Assembly: GCF_012273515.2 (NCBI RefSeq)
Contig: NZ_CP050975.2
Span: forward strand, 3,844,001-3,908,000
Direction: 5' to 3'
Origin: Streptomyces sp. RPA4-2
Lineage (GTDB): Bacteria; Actinomycetota; Actinomycetes; Streptomycetales; Streptomycetaceae
DNA length: 64,000 nucleotides
Both the position numbers and the translations under genes were made by a program. Each line of letters opens with the position of its first letter. Position 1 is the stretch's first letter. The notes beneath the pieces are model-generated. The model worked only from the letters and a program-made list of their open reading frames with translations, was not told the DNA's origin and made no database searches. Of the stretch, positions 1-8,878 are shown in pieces.

Positions 1-5
1 TGTAC

Positions 6-46
6 GTGACAGGGCCCCGCCGATGTGCTCGGCGGGGCCCTGTCAC
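6..46. terminator. Intrinsic terminator of the LCP gene
   Basis: A perfect 18-bp inverted repeat (6-23 and 29-46) encloses a 5-nt loop. It lies 20 bp beyond the stop codon of the leftward LCP gene and is GC-rich with no U-tract, as is common in Streptomyces. It could also stop transcription entering from the left of the window. Confidence 0.8.
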
Positions 47-65
47 GGGTGTGGGGCGTCGGTCC

Positions 66-1352
66 TCAGTTGCCCGAGACCGTCACCTTGTCGTCGTTCT
101 TCAGCTCGTCGACCAGCGCCTTGACCTTGGCCTTGTCCCAGACGAGGTTGCCGCCCGTGGAGCCGGAGATCGGCATGTTCATGGACTTGCCGTCACCGCC
201 GGTGACACCCTTCATCGCCCAGAACATGTCCGCGAGGTCCCACAGGCTCATGTCCTTGTCGACGGTCAGCGAGTCCAGGCCCGCGCCCATCGTCGGGTAG
301 AGGGTGAAGGGGTTCAGGACCGTGGACGGGGTCGCGACCTGGTGGGCCAGGGCGGCCAGGAACTTCTGCTGGTTCTTGGTGCGCTCCAGGTCCGAGGCGG
401 CGAAGGCGTGCCGGGTGCGGACGAAGGCGAGGGCCTGCTCGCCGTTCAGCGTCTGCTTGCCCGCCTTGAAGTCGGCGCCGGAGTACTTGTCCTTGAAGCC
501 CTTGTCGAGGGTCATGTCGACGCCGCCGACCGCGTCCACGATCTTCGCGAAGCCGCCGAAGCCGATCTCCACGTAGTGGTCGATGCGCAGACCGGTGTTG
601 AACTCGACGGTCCGCACGAGGAGCTCGGGGCCGTCCTCCGCGTACGCCGCGTTCAGCTTCACGTGCCGGCCGGTGCCCTGGTACGTCTTGCCGGAGTCGG
701 AGCCCTTGTACGTCGGTATCTCGACGTTCGAGTCGCGGGGCAGCGAGACCAGCGTGGAGCCGTTGTCGCCGGTGTGCAGGATCATCATGGAGTCCGTGCG
801 CTTGCCCTCGGCGGAGCCGGTGTGCAGCTTCTTCTTCTCCTCGGCGGACATACCGGCGCGGCTGTCGGAGCCGACGATCAGGTAGTTCGTGCCCTGGCCC
901 GCGTCGGGCCGGTCGATGACCTTCGACAGATCGACGTCACGGTGCAGCTTGGAGTCCGCCCAGAAGTAGGTGCTGACGGAGACCACGACCAGCAGCGTGA
1001 CCAGCGTGATCGCGGTCCACTTGATCCGGCGCCGCCAGTTCGGCGCGGGGCGCGGATCCCGGGTGCCGGTGCCACCGGGACCCTGCGGGCCGCCGGGGCC
1101 GTTCGGCGATCCGTAGACCTGGCCGGTGTTGTAGCCGGAGTCGTATCCGTTGTCGTAGCCGTCCCCGTACGTCGGCTGCTGGGGCACTCCGCCGTAGGGC
1201 GGGGCGCCGGGGCCCGGACCGGGCGACGCCGGACCACGCCGAACCTGCCGCATGACGCGGGCGCTCTCGGGCTGTGCGCCCGCGCTGCCGCGACCGTAAC
1301 GGTTGCCGCCGTTGTTGCGGCTGTCGTCCCACCCGTCGGGCCAATCGTTCAT
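66..1352 (-). CDS. LytR-CpsA-Psr (LCP) family cell-wall ligase
   Basis: LCP enzymes transfer undecaprenyl-pyrophosphate-linked glycopolymers (teichoic acids, capsule, arabinogalactan-like chains) onto peptidoglycan outside the membrane. The protein has a Gly/Pro/Tyr-rich cytoplasmic N-terminus of about 105 residues, one membrane segment near residues 115-137, then the LCP domain. The domain carries the phosphate-binding motifs GSDSRAG and VSLPRDS and the later FVRTRH arginine block. I chose the ATG at 1352; the longer frame adds eight codons with no ribosome site. It has no C-terminal LytR_C domain, unlike the second LCP gene at 4178. It is divergent from the thioesterase gene. The polymer substrate cannot be told from sequence. 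Confidence 0.9.
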   Translation of the reverse strand: MNDWPDGWDDSRNNGGNRYGRGSAGAQPESARVMRQVRRGPASPGPGPGAPPYGGVPQQPTYGDGYDNGYDSGYNTGQVYGSPNGPGGPQGPGGTGTRDPRPAPNWRRRIKWTAITLVTLLVVVSVSTYFWADSKLHRDVDLSKVIDRPDAGQGTNYLIVGSDSRAGMSAEEKKKLHTGSAEGKRTDSMMILHTGDNGSTLVSLPRDSNVEIPTYKGSDSGKTYQGTGRHVKLNAAYAEDGPELLVRTVEFNTGLRIDHYVEIGFGGFAKIVDAVGGVDMTLDKGFKDKYSGADFKAGKQTLNGEQALAFVRTRHAFAASDLERTKNQQKFLAALAHQVATPSTVLNPFTLYPTMGAGLDSLTVDKDMSLWDLADMFWAMKGVTGGDGKSMNMPISGSTGGNLVWDKAKVKALVDELKNDDKVTVSGN

Positions 1353-1459
1353 GCGGACCAGTGTGCAGGGCCGCACCAGGTGCCTAACAAGAGAGGGGGG
1401 AGATCTGGGTCACGCCTGTTGCAGAGCTGATGCAAAGCGGACCATGCGCGCACCCCGCA

Positions 1460-1472
1460 TAGGGTGGAGGGC
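1460..1472 (+). promoter_or_regulatory. Candidate leaderless -10 element
   Basis: TAGGGT at 1460-1465 fits the actinobacterial -10 pattern TAnnnT and lies 7 nt before the ATG at 1473, which would put the transcript start at the start codon. The GGAGG between them is too close to the ATG to act as a normal ribosome site. I see no clear -35 hexamer. Confidence 0.4.
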
Positions 1473-2021
1473 ATGACAGACCAGGCGCCCACTCCGGAAT
1501 CCGATATTCCGGGCAAGCCGACCTCCGCGTCCCGGACCACCCTCAGCCACATCATGACCCACAACGACACCAACCTTCTGGGCACGGTGCACGGTGGCGT
1601 GATCATGAAACTCGTGGACGACGCGGCGGGTGCGGTGGCCGGGCGGCACTCCGGTGGGCCCGCGGTGACCGCCTCCATGGACGAGATGGCTTTCCTCGAG
1701 CCCGTGCGCGTGGGCGACCTCGTCCATGTGAAGGCCCAGGTCAACTGGACGGGCCGGACGTCGATAGAGGTCGGTGTCCGGGTGCTCGCCGAGCGGTGGA
1801 ACGAGTCCACGCCACCCCAGCAGGTCGGCTCGGCCTATCTCGTCTTCACCGCGGTCGACGCCGACGGCAAGCCGCGCCGCGTTCCGCCCGTCCTCCCGGA
1901 GACCGAGCGGGACGAGCGCCGCTACCAGGAGGCCCAGATCCGCCGCACCCACCGGCTGGCCCGCCGCCGGGCGATCATGGAGCTGCGGGAGAAGCGGATG
2001 GCGGACGGGCTGGACGCGTAG
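1473..2021 (+). CDS. Acyl-CoA thioesterase, hotdog fold (YciA/BACH type)
   Basis: Predicted to hydrolyse acyl-CoA to free acid and CoA in the cytoplasm. The 182-residue protein matches single hotdog acyl-CoA hydrolases: the N-terminal block around LSHIMTHNDTN is followed by GTVHGGVIMKLVDDAAG, which holds the Asp on the central helix typical of the 4HBT family. A basic, charged C-terminal tail follows the fold. I start it at ATG 1473 rather than the GTG three codons earlier, because a -10-like TAGGGT lies 7 nt upstream, consistent with leaderless translation. It stands alone between a divergent LCP gene and a HAD gene. Chain-length preference cannot be inferred. Confidence 0.88.
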   Translation: MTDQAPTPESDIPGKPTSASRTTLSHIMTHNDTNLLGTVHGGVIMKLVDDAAGAVAGRHSGGPAVTASMDEMAFLEPVRVGDLVHVKAQVNWTGRTSIEVGVRVLAERWNESTPPQQVGSAYLVFTAVDADGKPRRVPPVLPETERDERRYQEAQIRRTHRLARRRAIMELREKRMADGLDA

Positions 2022-2109
2022 GGCCGCGGACGTCAGCCAAGTAGGGCCGCAGGCGTCAGCCACGCAGGACCGCGGGCGTCAGCCACGCAGGACCGCGGGC
2101 GTCGGCGGG
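2018..2109 (+). repeat. Four tandem 23-bp repeats overlapping a stop codon
   Basis: Units lie at 2018-2040, 2041-2063, 2064-2086 and 2087-2109. They share the core GGCGTCAGCCA with few substitutions; the fourth diverges at its end. The first unit contains the TAG stop of the thioesterase gene (2019-2021), so the array is its 3' untranslated region. No spacers are present, so it is not a CRISPR array. Confidence 0.9.
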
Positions 2110-2178
2110 CACCGGGCATCGCGGTCCCGGGAGTACGAAGGCCACCGGCGGGAGCCGGAGTTGTCGGCGGCTCCGGAC

Positions 2179-2218
2179 CGCCGGAGTACGGGAGCGCCGG
2201 AGTACGGGAGCGCCGGAG
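2179..2218 (+). repeat. 16-bp tandem repeat, 2.5 copies
   Basis: The unit CGCCGGAGTACGGGAG occurs at 2179-2194 and 2195-2210, with a half copy at 2211-2218. Together with the 23-bp array it makes up most of the recognisable content of the 362-bp gap 2022-2383. Apart from the GC-rich repeats I see no gene in that gap. Confidence 0.85.
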
Positions 2219-2383
2219 GTCAGCGGCGCCGTAGGTCAGGGGTACAGGGCGCTGGAGCACCGAGGCCGCGCGCCGGCCCCCGTCCCGGTCCCGAGGCGGG
2301 CGCGAGGGCTGCGAGGGGGGTGCGGCGGCCCGGTCGACGGCCCTGGTCGACGGCTTCCCGGGGCCGGATGTCAGGGTGACGGC

Positions 2384-3022
2384 ATGACCCTCTCTCCCGC
2401 CTCCCCCCCCACCTCGGGCGGTCGCCCCTTCGACGCGGTGCTGTGCGACGTCGACAACGTGATCCGCGTCTACGACCCGTCCCGCCTGAACGCGCTGGAG
2501 CGCGCCGCCGGACTGGCCGAGGGCACCACCATGAAGCTGGCCTTCGCACCGGACACGGTGCTGCCGCTGGTGGTCGGGCGGATCACGCCGGACGAGTGGG
2601 CACGGTCGGCCGTGCGGGGTCTGGCCGGGCTGGTGTCCGAGGCGGCGGCCCGGGAGCTGGGCCGGGCGCTCGTCCGGACGCCGTTCCGGGCGGACGCGGC
2701 GGTGGTGTCGCTGCTGCGCGGGGCCCGCGCCCACGTGCCCCTGGTCCTCGTCACCAACACCTCGGTGCAGCTGGAGGAGGACCTGGAGGCCCTGGGTCTG
2801 ACGGATCTCGCCGACCACGTGGTCAGCAGCGCGCGGGTGGGCATCGCCAAGCCCGACCGGCGCATCTACGACATCGCCGTCGAGCGCGCCGGAGTTCCGG
2901 CCGAGCGCTGCCTGTTCGTGGACGACACCCTGGAGAACGTGGAGGCGGCGTCCGCACTCGGGATGCGGGCCGTCCACTACCGCGCTCCCGAGGACCTGCG
3001 CCGCGCACTGGCCGCCCTGTGA
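2384..3022 (+). CDS. HAD-superfamily hydrolase
   Basis: Predicted phosphatase or dehalogenase-like hydrolase of the haloacid dehalogenase superfamily, 212 residues. Motif I appears as VLCDVDNVIR, in which the second catalytic Asp of the usual DxD is kept (D-V-D). Motif II is VLVTNTS, motif III the Lys near ARVGIAKPD, and motif IV is LFVDDTLENV with paired Asp. The helical cap lies between residues about 35 and 100. Start is the ATG at 2384; no strong ribosome site is visible just upstream. The substrate is unknown; such proteins are often annotated as phosphoglycolate-phosphatase-like. It is followed by a long non-coding or degenerate stretch. Confidence 0.85.
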   Translation: MTLSPASPPTSGGRPFDAVLCDVDNVIRVYDPSRLNALERAAGLAEGTTMKLAFAPDTVLPLVVGRITPDEWARSAVRGLAGLVSEAAARELGRALVRTPFRADAAVVSLLRGARAHVPLVLVTNTSVQLEEDLEALGLTDLADHVVSSARVGIAKPDRRIYDIAVERAGVPAERCLFVDDTLENVEAASALGMRAVHYRAPEDLRRALAAL

Positions 3023-3378
3023 CGCCCGGCCGGCACGGGCTCTGACTCCGCTCCACCGGGTCGGCGCCCCAAACCCGCCTGGCCGACGCGCCGTTGACCA
3101 GCGGAGCCGGTGCCCGGCGTTCCGTGGTGCCTTGGCCGCCGACGGACGCCCGCGGGTAAAGCGTGCACCAAAGAGCGATCTTTATTCCCCGGAAATGGGC
3201 CAATTGACCGGTTGTACGGGAGTGGTATTACTCACCGCCGTCGTTCGACGTTCAACTTGGCCGATAGTGTGAGCGATCCGGCGCGCTTGGCCACGAGTCG
3301 CGCGTTGCCCGCGCGCATGACCGGCCGAGGGGCTTGGGGCCGGTACACCGCGTGGCCCCGACGGAGGACAAGACGACC
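3023..3378 (+). other. Intergenic stretch with an AT-rich promoter region
   Basis: No gene is supported here. The first 150 bp is ordinary GC-rich spacer. From about 3170 to 3270 the composition becomes unusually AT-rich for this genome and holds a promoter-like sequence. Confidence 0.6.
3204..3231 (+). promoter_or_regulatory. Candidate housekeeping-type promoter
   Basis: TTGACC (3204-3209) is followed after 16 bp by TATTAC (3226-3231), close to the HrdB-type consensus. It lies about 150 bp before the GTG that opens the doubtful reading frame at 3379, the only candidate target nearby on this strand. Confidence 0.45.
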
Positions 3379-3990
3379 GTGGACACGCAGGGCCGTGGAT
3401 GGGCGGACAGCATCGACGCGTCGAAGCAGTGGGCGCTGAACACCGGCGACACCCCGGCGTGCGTCCTGGCCGGCGGCGCGAACGCCGTCCGCTTCGGCCC
3501 CGCGGACACCGGCATCCTGCCGCATGTCTCCCACCGCACGAGGAAGTCCGACTCGGCACTCGGCCCACCGGACGAACGCGACCGTGACCGCGCCGAGCAT
3601 CCCCCGGGACCTCGTCGTCGACGTCGCGGGCGCCGGCACCCACAGCGCGGGCCTGCCCGACGGTCGCGCCAGGACGGCCCTCGCGGCGAAGCAGCGGGAG
3701 AAGACGGCGGACGCGGCCGGGCTCAAGGGCCCCCGCTCCGCCGCCGATGTCCGGGCCGCGCGCGAACCGGCCGACATCGTGGGGGTTGCGGCACCGGCCC
3801 TGAAGCCGGGCAGGAGCGAGAGCGGACCGCGGGGGGTGCCCGCGAACGCGCCGCCCTCGGTGGGGACTTCAGGTGTGGGGGCGCACCGGTCACCGGTCCG
3901 ACGAAGGCACCGGACCGGCGTTCCACGGTCGGGAGTCAACGAGGTCAGGCGCGTCCGGTGACCTCGAGGGCCGATTCTGCGTCTCACTGA
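3379..3990 (+). pseudogene. Possible degenerate reading frame, unrecognised
   Basis: A GTG at 3379 is preceded by a good ribosome site (GGAGG, 3363-3367) and opens a frame whose first 60 residues look protein-like (blocks such as WADSIDASKQWALNTGD and CVLAGGANAVRFGP). Beyond about 3560 that frame becomes Arg/Pro-rich like a shadow frame. The frame starting at 3524 instead looks protein-like (IPRDLVVDVAGAGTHSAG, then an Ala/Lys-rich stretch). This suggests one gene broken by a frameshift near 3550-3600, with further decay after that. I do not recognise the family and assign no function. The alternative is that none of this is coding. Confidence 0.3.
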
Positions 3991-4177
3991 GTGGAGGAGC
4001 ACGGCGACGCCACGAAAAGTGCCGTGGCCGAGACTTCGCCCGGCCTGTGCCCAGGTTTTCCGAGGCACACGGTCGAGGGGGGAAGGCGACATGGTTGCCC
4101 CGGTCCGTACTAGGACGTGTGCCGGGACGCGAAACGAAGCCGCGGTGAGGATGCCGGGGGCGGGGAGGGGCAGGAGA

Positions 4178-5845
4178 ATGACACGAAGCAGCGTGCGCGG
4201 AGAAGGGGCTCTGCCGCACACTCGGCGCGGCGACGAACCCGGTGGGGCGGGCGAGGCGCAGGGCACGGACGGCGGACGGCACAAAGAGGGCTCGCGCTCG
4301 CCGTCCGGCGACCGCGAGCCGCAGGGCGGCAGCCGCAGGCGCAAGGCGGAGTCGAGACCCCCGCGCCCGAAGCGGCGAATACTGCGCTGGTCGGCGATGA
4401 CGCTGACGGTGGTGATACTGGGGACCGCCGGGGCGGGTTACCTCTACTACGAGCACCTCAACAGCAACATCAAGAAGGACAAGCTCAACCTCGGTGACGA
4501 CGCCGCGCCCAAGGCGACCGCGAACGCCGCCGGCCAGAGTCCGCTGAACATCCTGATGATCGGCTCGGACAGCCGGAACACCGCGGAGGACCTCAAGCTC
4601 GGCGGGTCCAAGGGTGATGTGGGCCGCCCGCCGCTCGCGGATGTGCAGATGCTGGTGCACGTCTCGGCCGACCGCAGCAACATGTCCGTGGTCAGCCTCC
4701 CGCGCGACACCATGATCTCCATCCCCAAGTGCACCGACCCGCACACCCACAAGGTGTACGAGCCGCTCTCCCTGTCCATGGCCAACGAATCGCTGGGCCG
4801 CGGCGGCCCCGGCTGCACGGTCGCCACCTGGGAGAAGCTCACCGACATCCACATCGACCACTTCATGATGGTCGACTTCTCCGGGGTCGTGTCGATGGCG
4901 GACGCCATCGGCGGGGTCCCGGTCTGCGTACGGAAGAACGTCTACTCGCACACCTCGGACGGGCACGGATCGGGCCTGAAGCTGAAGGCGGGCACCACGC
5001 CGGTCAAGGGAAAGCAGGCCTTGCAGTGGCTGCGCACCCGTTACGGCTTCGAGGACGGCACCGACCTCGGCCGTACCCACGCCCAGCACATGTACATGAA
5101 CTCGATGGTGCGCCAGCTGCGCGAGAACGCGACGCTGAGCAACCCCGACGAGATGCGCAGGCTGGCGGAGACCGCGACGAAGGCGCTGACGGTCGACGAG
5201 GGCCTGGGAACGGTCAAGAAGCTGTACGACCTGTCCGAGGACTTCAAGCGGGTGCCCACCAAGGGCATCACGATGACGACGCTGCCCACGGAGCAGTGGT
5301 CGCAGGACCACAACCGGCTGGTGCCCCTGCCCGGTGACGCCGACCAGCTCATCTCCATGATCCGTAAGGACACTCCGCTGAACGGCCACGGCACGAAGCC
5401 GAAGGCCGAGCAGACCTCGAAGGACCCCGCGGCACCGAACGGCCAGATCGCCGTACAGGTCCGCAACGGCACCGGAGTGAACGGCCAGGCCCCGACGCCC
5501 CAGCGGGCCCTGGCGGTCGAACAGGCCCTGCGGGGCAAGGGGTTCACCCAGGCCGTGAAGGACACGGAACTGACCCCCGAGGCCGAGACCACCGTCCTCT
5601 ACCCCAGCGCCGATCTGGAGGGTGACGCCCAGGCGGTGGCCAAGGCGATGGGGGTGCCGGTGAGTTCGGTGCGCAAGTCGACCGACGTCTCGGGAGTCAC
5701 GATGATCGTGGGCGCGGACTGGCGTACCGGGAAGACCTATCCGGCATCCGCGCAGCCGACGAAGGCACCCAAGTCCGCCGCCGTGCTGAGCGGTGACAAG
5801 GAGGACGCGTGCATGGAGATCCAGCCGGGGTTCACCTGGGGGTGA
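4178..5845 (+). CDS. LCP family protein with C-terminal LytR_C domain
   Basis: Second LCP glycopolymer-peptidoglycan ligase of the window, 555 residues from the ATG at 4178 (weak ribosome site AGGAG close by). It has a basic, Arg/Gly-rich cytoplasmic N-terminus, a membrane segment near residues 70-90, and the LCP domain with ILMIGSDSRN, VVSLPRDTMI, a DHFMMVDFSG block and WLRTRYGF. A C-terminal LytR_C domain from about residue 420 (starting IAVQVRNGTGVNG) follows a charged linker. LytR_C domains accompany LCP domains in many actinobacteria. The reading frame extends 53 codons upstream, but that part resembles the preceding degenerate sequence. A strong terminator follows at 5888. Confidence 0.9.
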   Translation: MTRSSVRGEGALPHTRRGDEPGGAGEAQGTDGGRHKEGSRSPSGDREPQGGSRRRKAESRPPRPKRRILRWSAMTLTVVILGTAGAGYLYYEHLNSNIKKDKLNLGDDAAPKATANAAGQSPLNILMIGSDSRNTAEDLKLGGSKGDVGRPPLADVQMLVHVSADRSNMSVVSLPRDTMISIPKCTDPHTHKVYEPLSLSMANESLGRGGPGCTVATWEKLTDIHIDHFMMVDFSGVVSMADAIGGVPVCVRKNVYSHTSDGHGSGLKLKAGTTPVKGKQALQWLRTRYGFEDGTDLGRTHAQHMYMNSMVRQLRENATLSNPDEMRRLAETATKALTVDEGLGTVKKLYDLSEDFKRVPTKGITMTTLPTEQWSQDHNRLVPLPGDADQLISMIRKDTPLNGHGTKPKAEQTSKDPAAPNGQIAVQVRNGTGVNGQAPTPQRALAVEQALRGKGFTQAVKDTELTPEAETTVLYPSADLEGDAQAVAKAMGVPVSSVRKSTDVSGVTMIVGADWRTGKTYPASAQPTKAPKSAAVLSGDKEDACMEIQPGFTWG

Positions 5846-5887
5846 GCGGGACCCGCTGACCGCGCCGGCGGACAGCGCCCACGCTGA

Positions 5888-5923
5888 AAGGGGCCGCAGC
5901 TCCGTGAAGAGCTGCGGCCCCTT
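5888..5923. terminator. Intrinsic terminator between convergent genes
   Basis: A perfect 15-bp inverted repeat (5888-5902 and 5909-5923) has a 6-nt loop. It sits 43 bp past the LCP stop and before the leftward acyl-CoA dehydrogenase end, so it can serve both directions. Confidence 0.85.
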
Positions 5924-6007
5924 CCGCGTGCCGGCGGTCAGCGCGCGTGGACGATCACTACGCGGCCGTCCGCGTCCGGATCCCACGGCTGACCTGTAAA
6001 GACCCTG

Positions 6008-7180
6008 CTAGGGAAGGTTCCTCGCCATCACGATCCGCTGCACTTGGTTCGTGCCTTCGTAGATCTGGGTGATCTTGGCGTCGCGCATCATGCGCTCGAC
6101 CGGGTAGTCACGGGTGTAGCCGTAGCCGCCGAGCAGTTGGACGGCGTCCGTGGTGACCTCCATGGCGACGTCGGAGGCGAAGCACTTGGCCGCCGCGCCC
6201 TGGAAGGTCAGGTCGCCTTCTCCGCCTCCGGCGGCGACGCGCTCGGACTTGGCCGCCGCCGCGTACGTCAGCTGGCGGGCGGCCTCGATCTTCATGGCCA
6301 TGTCGGCGAGCATGAACTGGATGCCCTGGAAGTCGGCGATCGGCTTGCCGAACTGCTTGCGCTCGCGGACGTAGCCCTTGGCGTAGTCGAGAGCGCCCTG
6401 GGCGATGCCGAGCGCCTGGGCCGCGATCGTGATGCGGGTGTGGTCCAGGGTCTTCATCGCGGTGGCGAAGCCGGTGCCCTCCTCGCCGATCATGCGGTCC
6501 GCGGGGATGCGAACGTTGTCGAGGTAGACCTCGCGCGTCGGGCTGCCCTTGATGCCGAGCTTCTTCTCCGGGGCGCCGAAGGAGACGCCCTCGTCCGACT
6601 TCTCGACCACGAAGGCCGATATGCCCTTGGAGCGCTTCGTGGGGTCGGTGACGGCCATCACCGTGTAGTACTCGGACTCACCCGCGTTGGTGATCCAGCG
6701 CTTCACACCGTTGAGGACGTAGGAGTCGCCGTCGCGGACCGCCTTCGTCTTCATGCCCGCCGCGTCCGAGCCCGCGTCCGGCTCGGAGAGGCAGTACGAG
6801 AACATGCCGTCGCCCGCCGCCAGGGGCGCCAGGTACTTCTGCTTCAGGGCCTCGGAACCGGAGAGGATCACCGGGAGCGAGCCGAGCTTGTTCACGGCCG
6901 GGATGAGGGAGGAGCTGGCGCACACCCGCGCCACCTCCTCGATCACGATCACGGTGGCGAGCGCGTCGGCGCCGGCACCGCCGTACGTCTCCGGCACGTG
7001 CACGGCGTGCAGGTCGGAGGAGACCAGGGCGTCCAGGGCCTCCTGCGGGAAACGGGCCTCCTCGTCGACCACCGCCGCGTACGGCGCGATCTTCGCCTCG
7101 GACAGCGAGCGGATCGCGTCCCGGAGCATGTCGTGCTCCTCGGACGGGCGGTACAGGTCGAAATCAGCCGATCCGGCCAA
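6008..7180 (-). CDS. Acyl-CoA dehydrogenase
   Basis: FAD-dependent alpha,beta-dehydrogenation of acyl-CoA esters in fatty-acid or branched-chain amino-acid catabolism. The 390 residues match the family length. The N-terminal helical domain is followed by the flavin-binding segment YCLSEPDAGSD and the ITNAGESEYY block. The C-terminal domain carries the catalytic Glu in the QIYEGTNQVQRIVMARNLP terminus. The start is a TTG at 7180: an in-frame stop lies just upstream, and GGAG sits about 11 nt before it. The divergent control region contains TTAC-N6-GTAA (7207-7220), a possible TetR-type operator. Substrate chain type is not determinable. Confidence 0.92.
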   Translation of the reverse strand: MAGSADFDLYRPSEEHDMLRDAIRSLSEAKIAPYAAVVDEEARFPQEALDALVSSDLHAVHVPETYGGAGADALATVIVIEEVARVCASSSLIPAVNKLGSLPVILSGSEALKQKYLAPLAAGDGMFSYCLSEPDAGSDAAGMKTKAVRDGDSYVLNGVKRWITNAGESEYYTVMAVTDPTKRSKGISAFVVEKSDEGVSFGAPEKKLGIKGSPTREVYLDNVRIPADRMIGEEGTGFATAMKTLDHTRITIAAQALGIAQGALDYAKGYVRERKQFGKPIADFQGIQFMLADMAMKIEAARQLTYAAAAKSERVAAGGGEGDLTFQGAAAKCFASDVAMEVTTDAVQLLGGYGYTRDYPVERMMRDAKITQIYEGTNQVQRIVMARNLP

Positions 7181-7206
7181 GGTCTCTCACGCTCCAAAGA
7201 CGCTAA

Positions 7207-7220
7207 TTACCGTTAAGTAA
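7207..7220. promoter_or_regulatory. Candidate operator TTAC-N6-GTAA
   Basis: A short inverted repeat lies in an AT-rich patch 27 bp before the acyl-CoA dehydrogenase start, in the divergent region shared with UDP-glucose dehydrogenase. Fatty-acid dehydrogenase genes in actinobacteria are commonly controlled by TetR-family repressors binding such sites; the assignment here is inference. Confidence 0.3.
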
Positions 7221-7356
7221 CCCAAATTTTAGGGGCCCGCCCACGGGAGGGATACGTGAGCTTGGCGACAGCGGGAAACCTGCCCGACGAGGGGCCCCGT
7301 CATGCCCCGACTATGCTCGGGCAGCGCACCCACGGCCGTATACCCCAGGAGCACGC

Positions 7357-8700
7357 ATGGCCCTCAAGATCACCGTGATCGGTACCGGCTATCTCGGCGC
7401 CACACACGCCGCGGCCATGGCCGAACTCGGTTTCGAGGTGCTGGGGCTCGATGTCGTCCCCGAGAAGATCGAGATGCTCCAGCGGGGCGAGGTCCCGATG
7501 TACGAGCCGGGCCTCGAGGAGCTGCTGCGCAAGCATGTGGCGGGCATCGAGGGGTCCACCGGGCGACTGCGCTTCACCATGGACTGGGCCGAGGTCGGAG
7601 AGTTCGGCGACGTCCACTTCGTCTGTGTGAACACCCCGCAGAAGCACGGCGAGTACGCGTGCGACATGTCGTACGTCGACGCGGCCTTCGAGTCGCTCGC
7701 CCCGCACCTGAAGGGACCCGCCCTCGTCGTCGGCAAGTCCACCGTGCCCGTGGGGTCCGCGGAACGGCTGGCACGGACGCTCGCCGAACTGTCCCCCGCG
7801 GGCGAGGACGCCGAGCTCGCCTGGAACCCGGAGTTCCTGCGCGAGGGTTTCGCCGTACAGGACACGCTGCACCCCGACCGGATCGTGGTGGGCGTGCGCG
7901 GCGAGCGGTCCGAGAAACTGCTGCGCGAGGTGTACACGACGCCGGTCGCCGAGGGCTCGCCCTTCGTGGTGACCGACTTCCCGACCGCCGAGCTGGTGAA
8001 GACCTCCGCGAACTCCTTCCTCGCGACCAAGATCTCCTTCATCAACGCCATGGCCGAGGTCTGCGAGGCCGCCGGCGGCGATGTCGCCATGCTGGCCGAG
8101 GCCATAGGACACGACGACCGCATCGGCAAGAAGTTCCTGCGGGCCGGGATCGGCTTCGGGGGCGGCTGTCTGCCCAAGGACATCCGCGCCTTCATGGCAC
8201 GCGCCGGTGAGCTGGGCGCCGACCAGGCACTGACCTTCCTGCGCGAGATCGACTCCATCAACATGCGGCGGCGCGGCCAGATGGTCGAGATGGCCCGCGA
8301 GGCGCTCGGCGGCGGTTCGTTCCTCGGCAAGCGGGTCGCCGTGCTCGGTGCGACCTTCAAGCCCGACTCCGACGACGTACGGGACTCGCCGGCGCTGAAC
8401 GTCGCCGGGCAGATCCACCTCCAGGGCGGCCAGGTCACCGTCTACGACCCCAAGGGCATGGCGAACGCCAAGCGGCTCTTCCCGACGCTCGGGTACGCGG
8501 ACTCGGCCGCCGGGGCCGTCCGCGGCGCCGATGTCGTCCTGCACCTCACCGAGTGGCGCGAGTTCCGTGAGCTGGACCCCGCGGCCCTGGGCGAGGTGGC
8601 CACCGCCCGCGTGCTCCTCGACGGGCGCAACGCCCTCGACCCGGAGCTGTGGCGGCGGGCCTACTGGACGTACCGGGCGATGGGACGGCCCACCGCCTGA
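7357..8700 (+). CDS. ugd: UDP-glucose 6-dehydrogenase
   Basis: Oxidises UDP-glucose to UDP-glucuronate with two NAD+, supplying sugar precursors for cell-surface polymers. The 447-residue protein starts with a Rossmann motif (VIGTGYLGATHA). The central block holds EFLREGFA and the catalytic-domain NSFLATKISFINAMAE. The active-site cysteine is in FGGGCLPKDIRAF. The C-terminal UDP-binding domain includes GATFKPDSDDVRDSPA. The ribosome site AGGAG stands 6 nt before the ATG. The related GDP-mannose and UDP-N-acetylmannosamine dehydrogenases share these motifs, so the exact sugar nucleotide is a family-level call. It is transcribed alone. Confidence 0.88.
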   Translation: MALKITVIGTGYLGATHAAAMAELGFEVLGLDVVPEKIEMLQRGEVPMYEPGLEELLRKHVAGIEGSTGRLRFTMDWAEVGEFGDVHFVCVNTPQKHGEYACDMSYVDAAFESLAPHLKGPALVVGKSTVPVGSAERLARTLAELSPAGEDAELAWNPEFLREGFAVQDTLHPDRIVVGVRGERSEKLLREVYTTPVAEGSPFVVTDFPTAELVKTSANSFLATKISFINAMAEVCEAAGGDVAMLAEAIGHDDRIGKKFLRAGIGFGGGCLPKDIRAFMARAGELGADQALTFLREIDSINMRRRGQMVEMAREALGGGSFLGKRVAVLGATFKPDSDDVRDSPALNVAGQIHLQGGQVTVYDPKGMANAKRLFPTLGYADSAAGAVRGADVVLHLTEWREFRELDPAALGEVATARVLLDGRNALDPELWRRAYWTYRAMGRPTA

Positions 8701-8878
8701 CCCGCCCGCCCGTCCCGGCTTGCGGCCCCTCCTCGGAGGACCACACGCTGTCCCTGACGCCCCTTGTGTGCGATCTGTCCCGTTGCGGCCCGGTCACGTG
8801 ATGCCACGGCGTTGACCGCAGGCGCCTCTTCGGCGACGCGCCTGTCCGGTCCCGACGACGGAGGGCGGTGACGCACGG

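Noticed and set aside
3890..5986. 698-residue antisense frame opposite the second LCP gene
   Set aside because: It runs through the terminator and mirrors the codon bias of the LCP gene; no ribosome site or family motif is visible. Typical GC-bias shadow.
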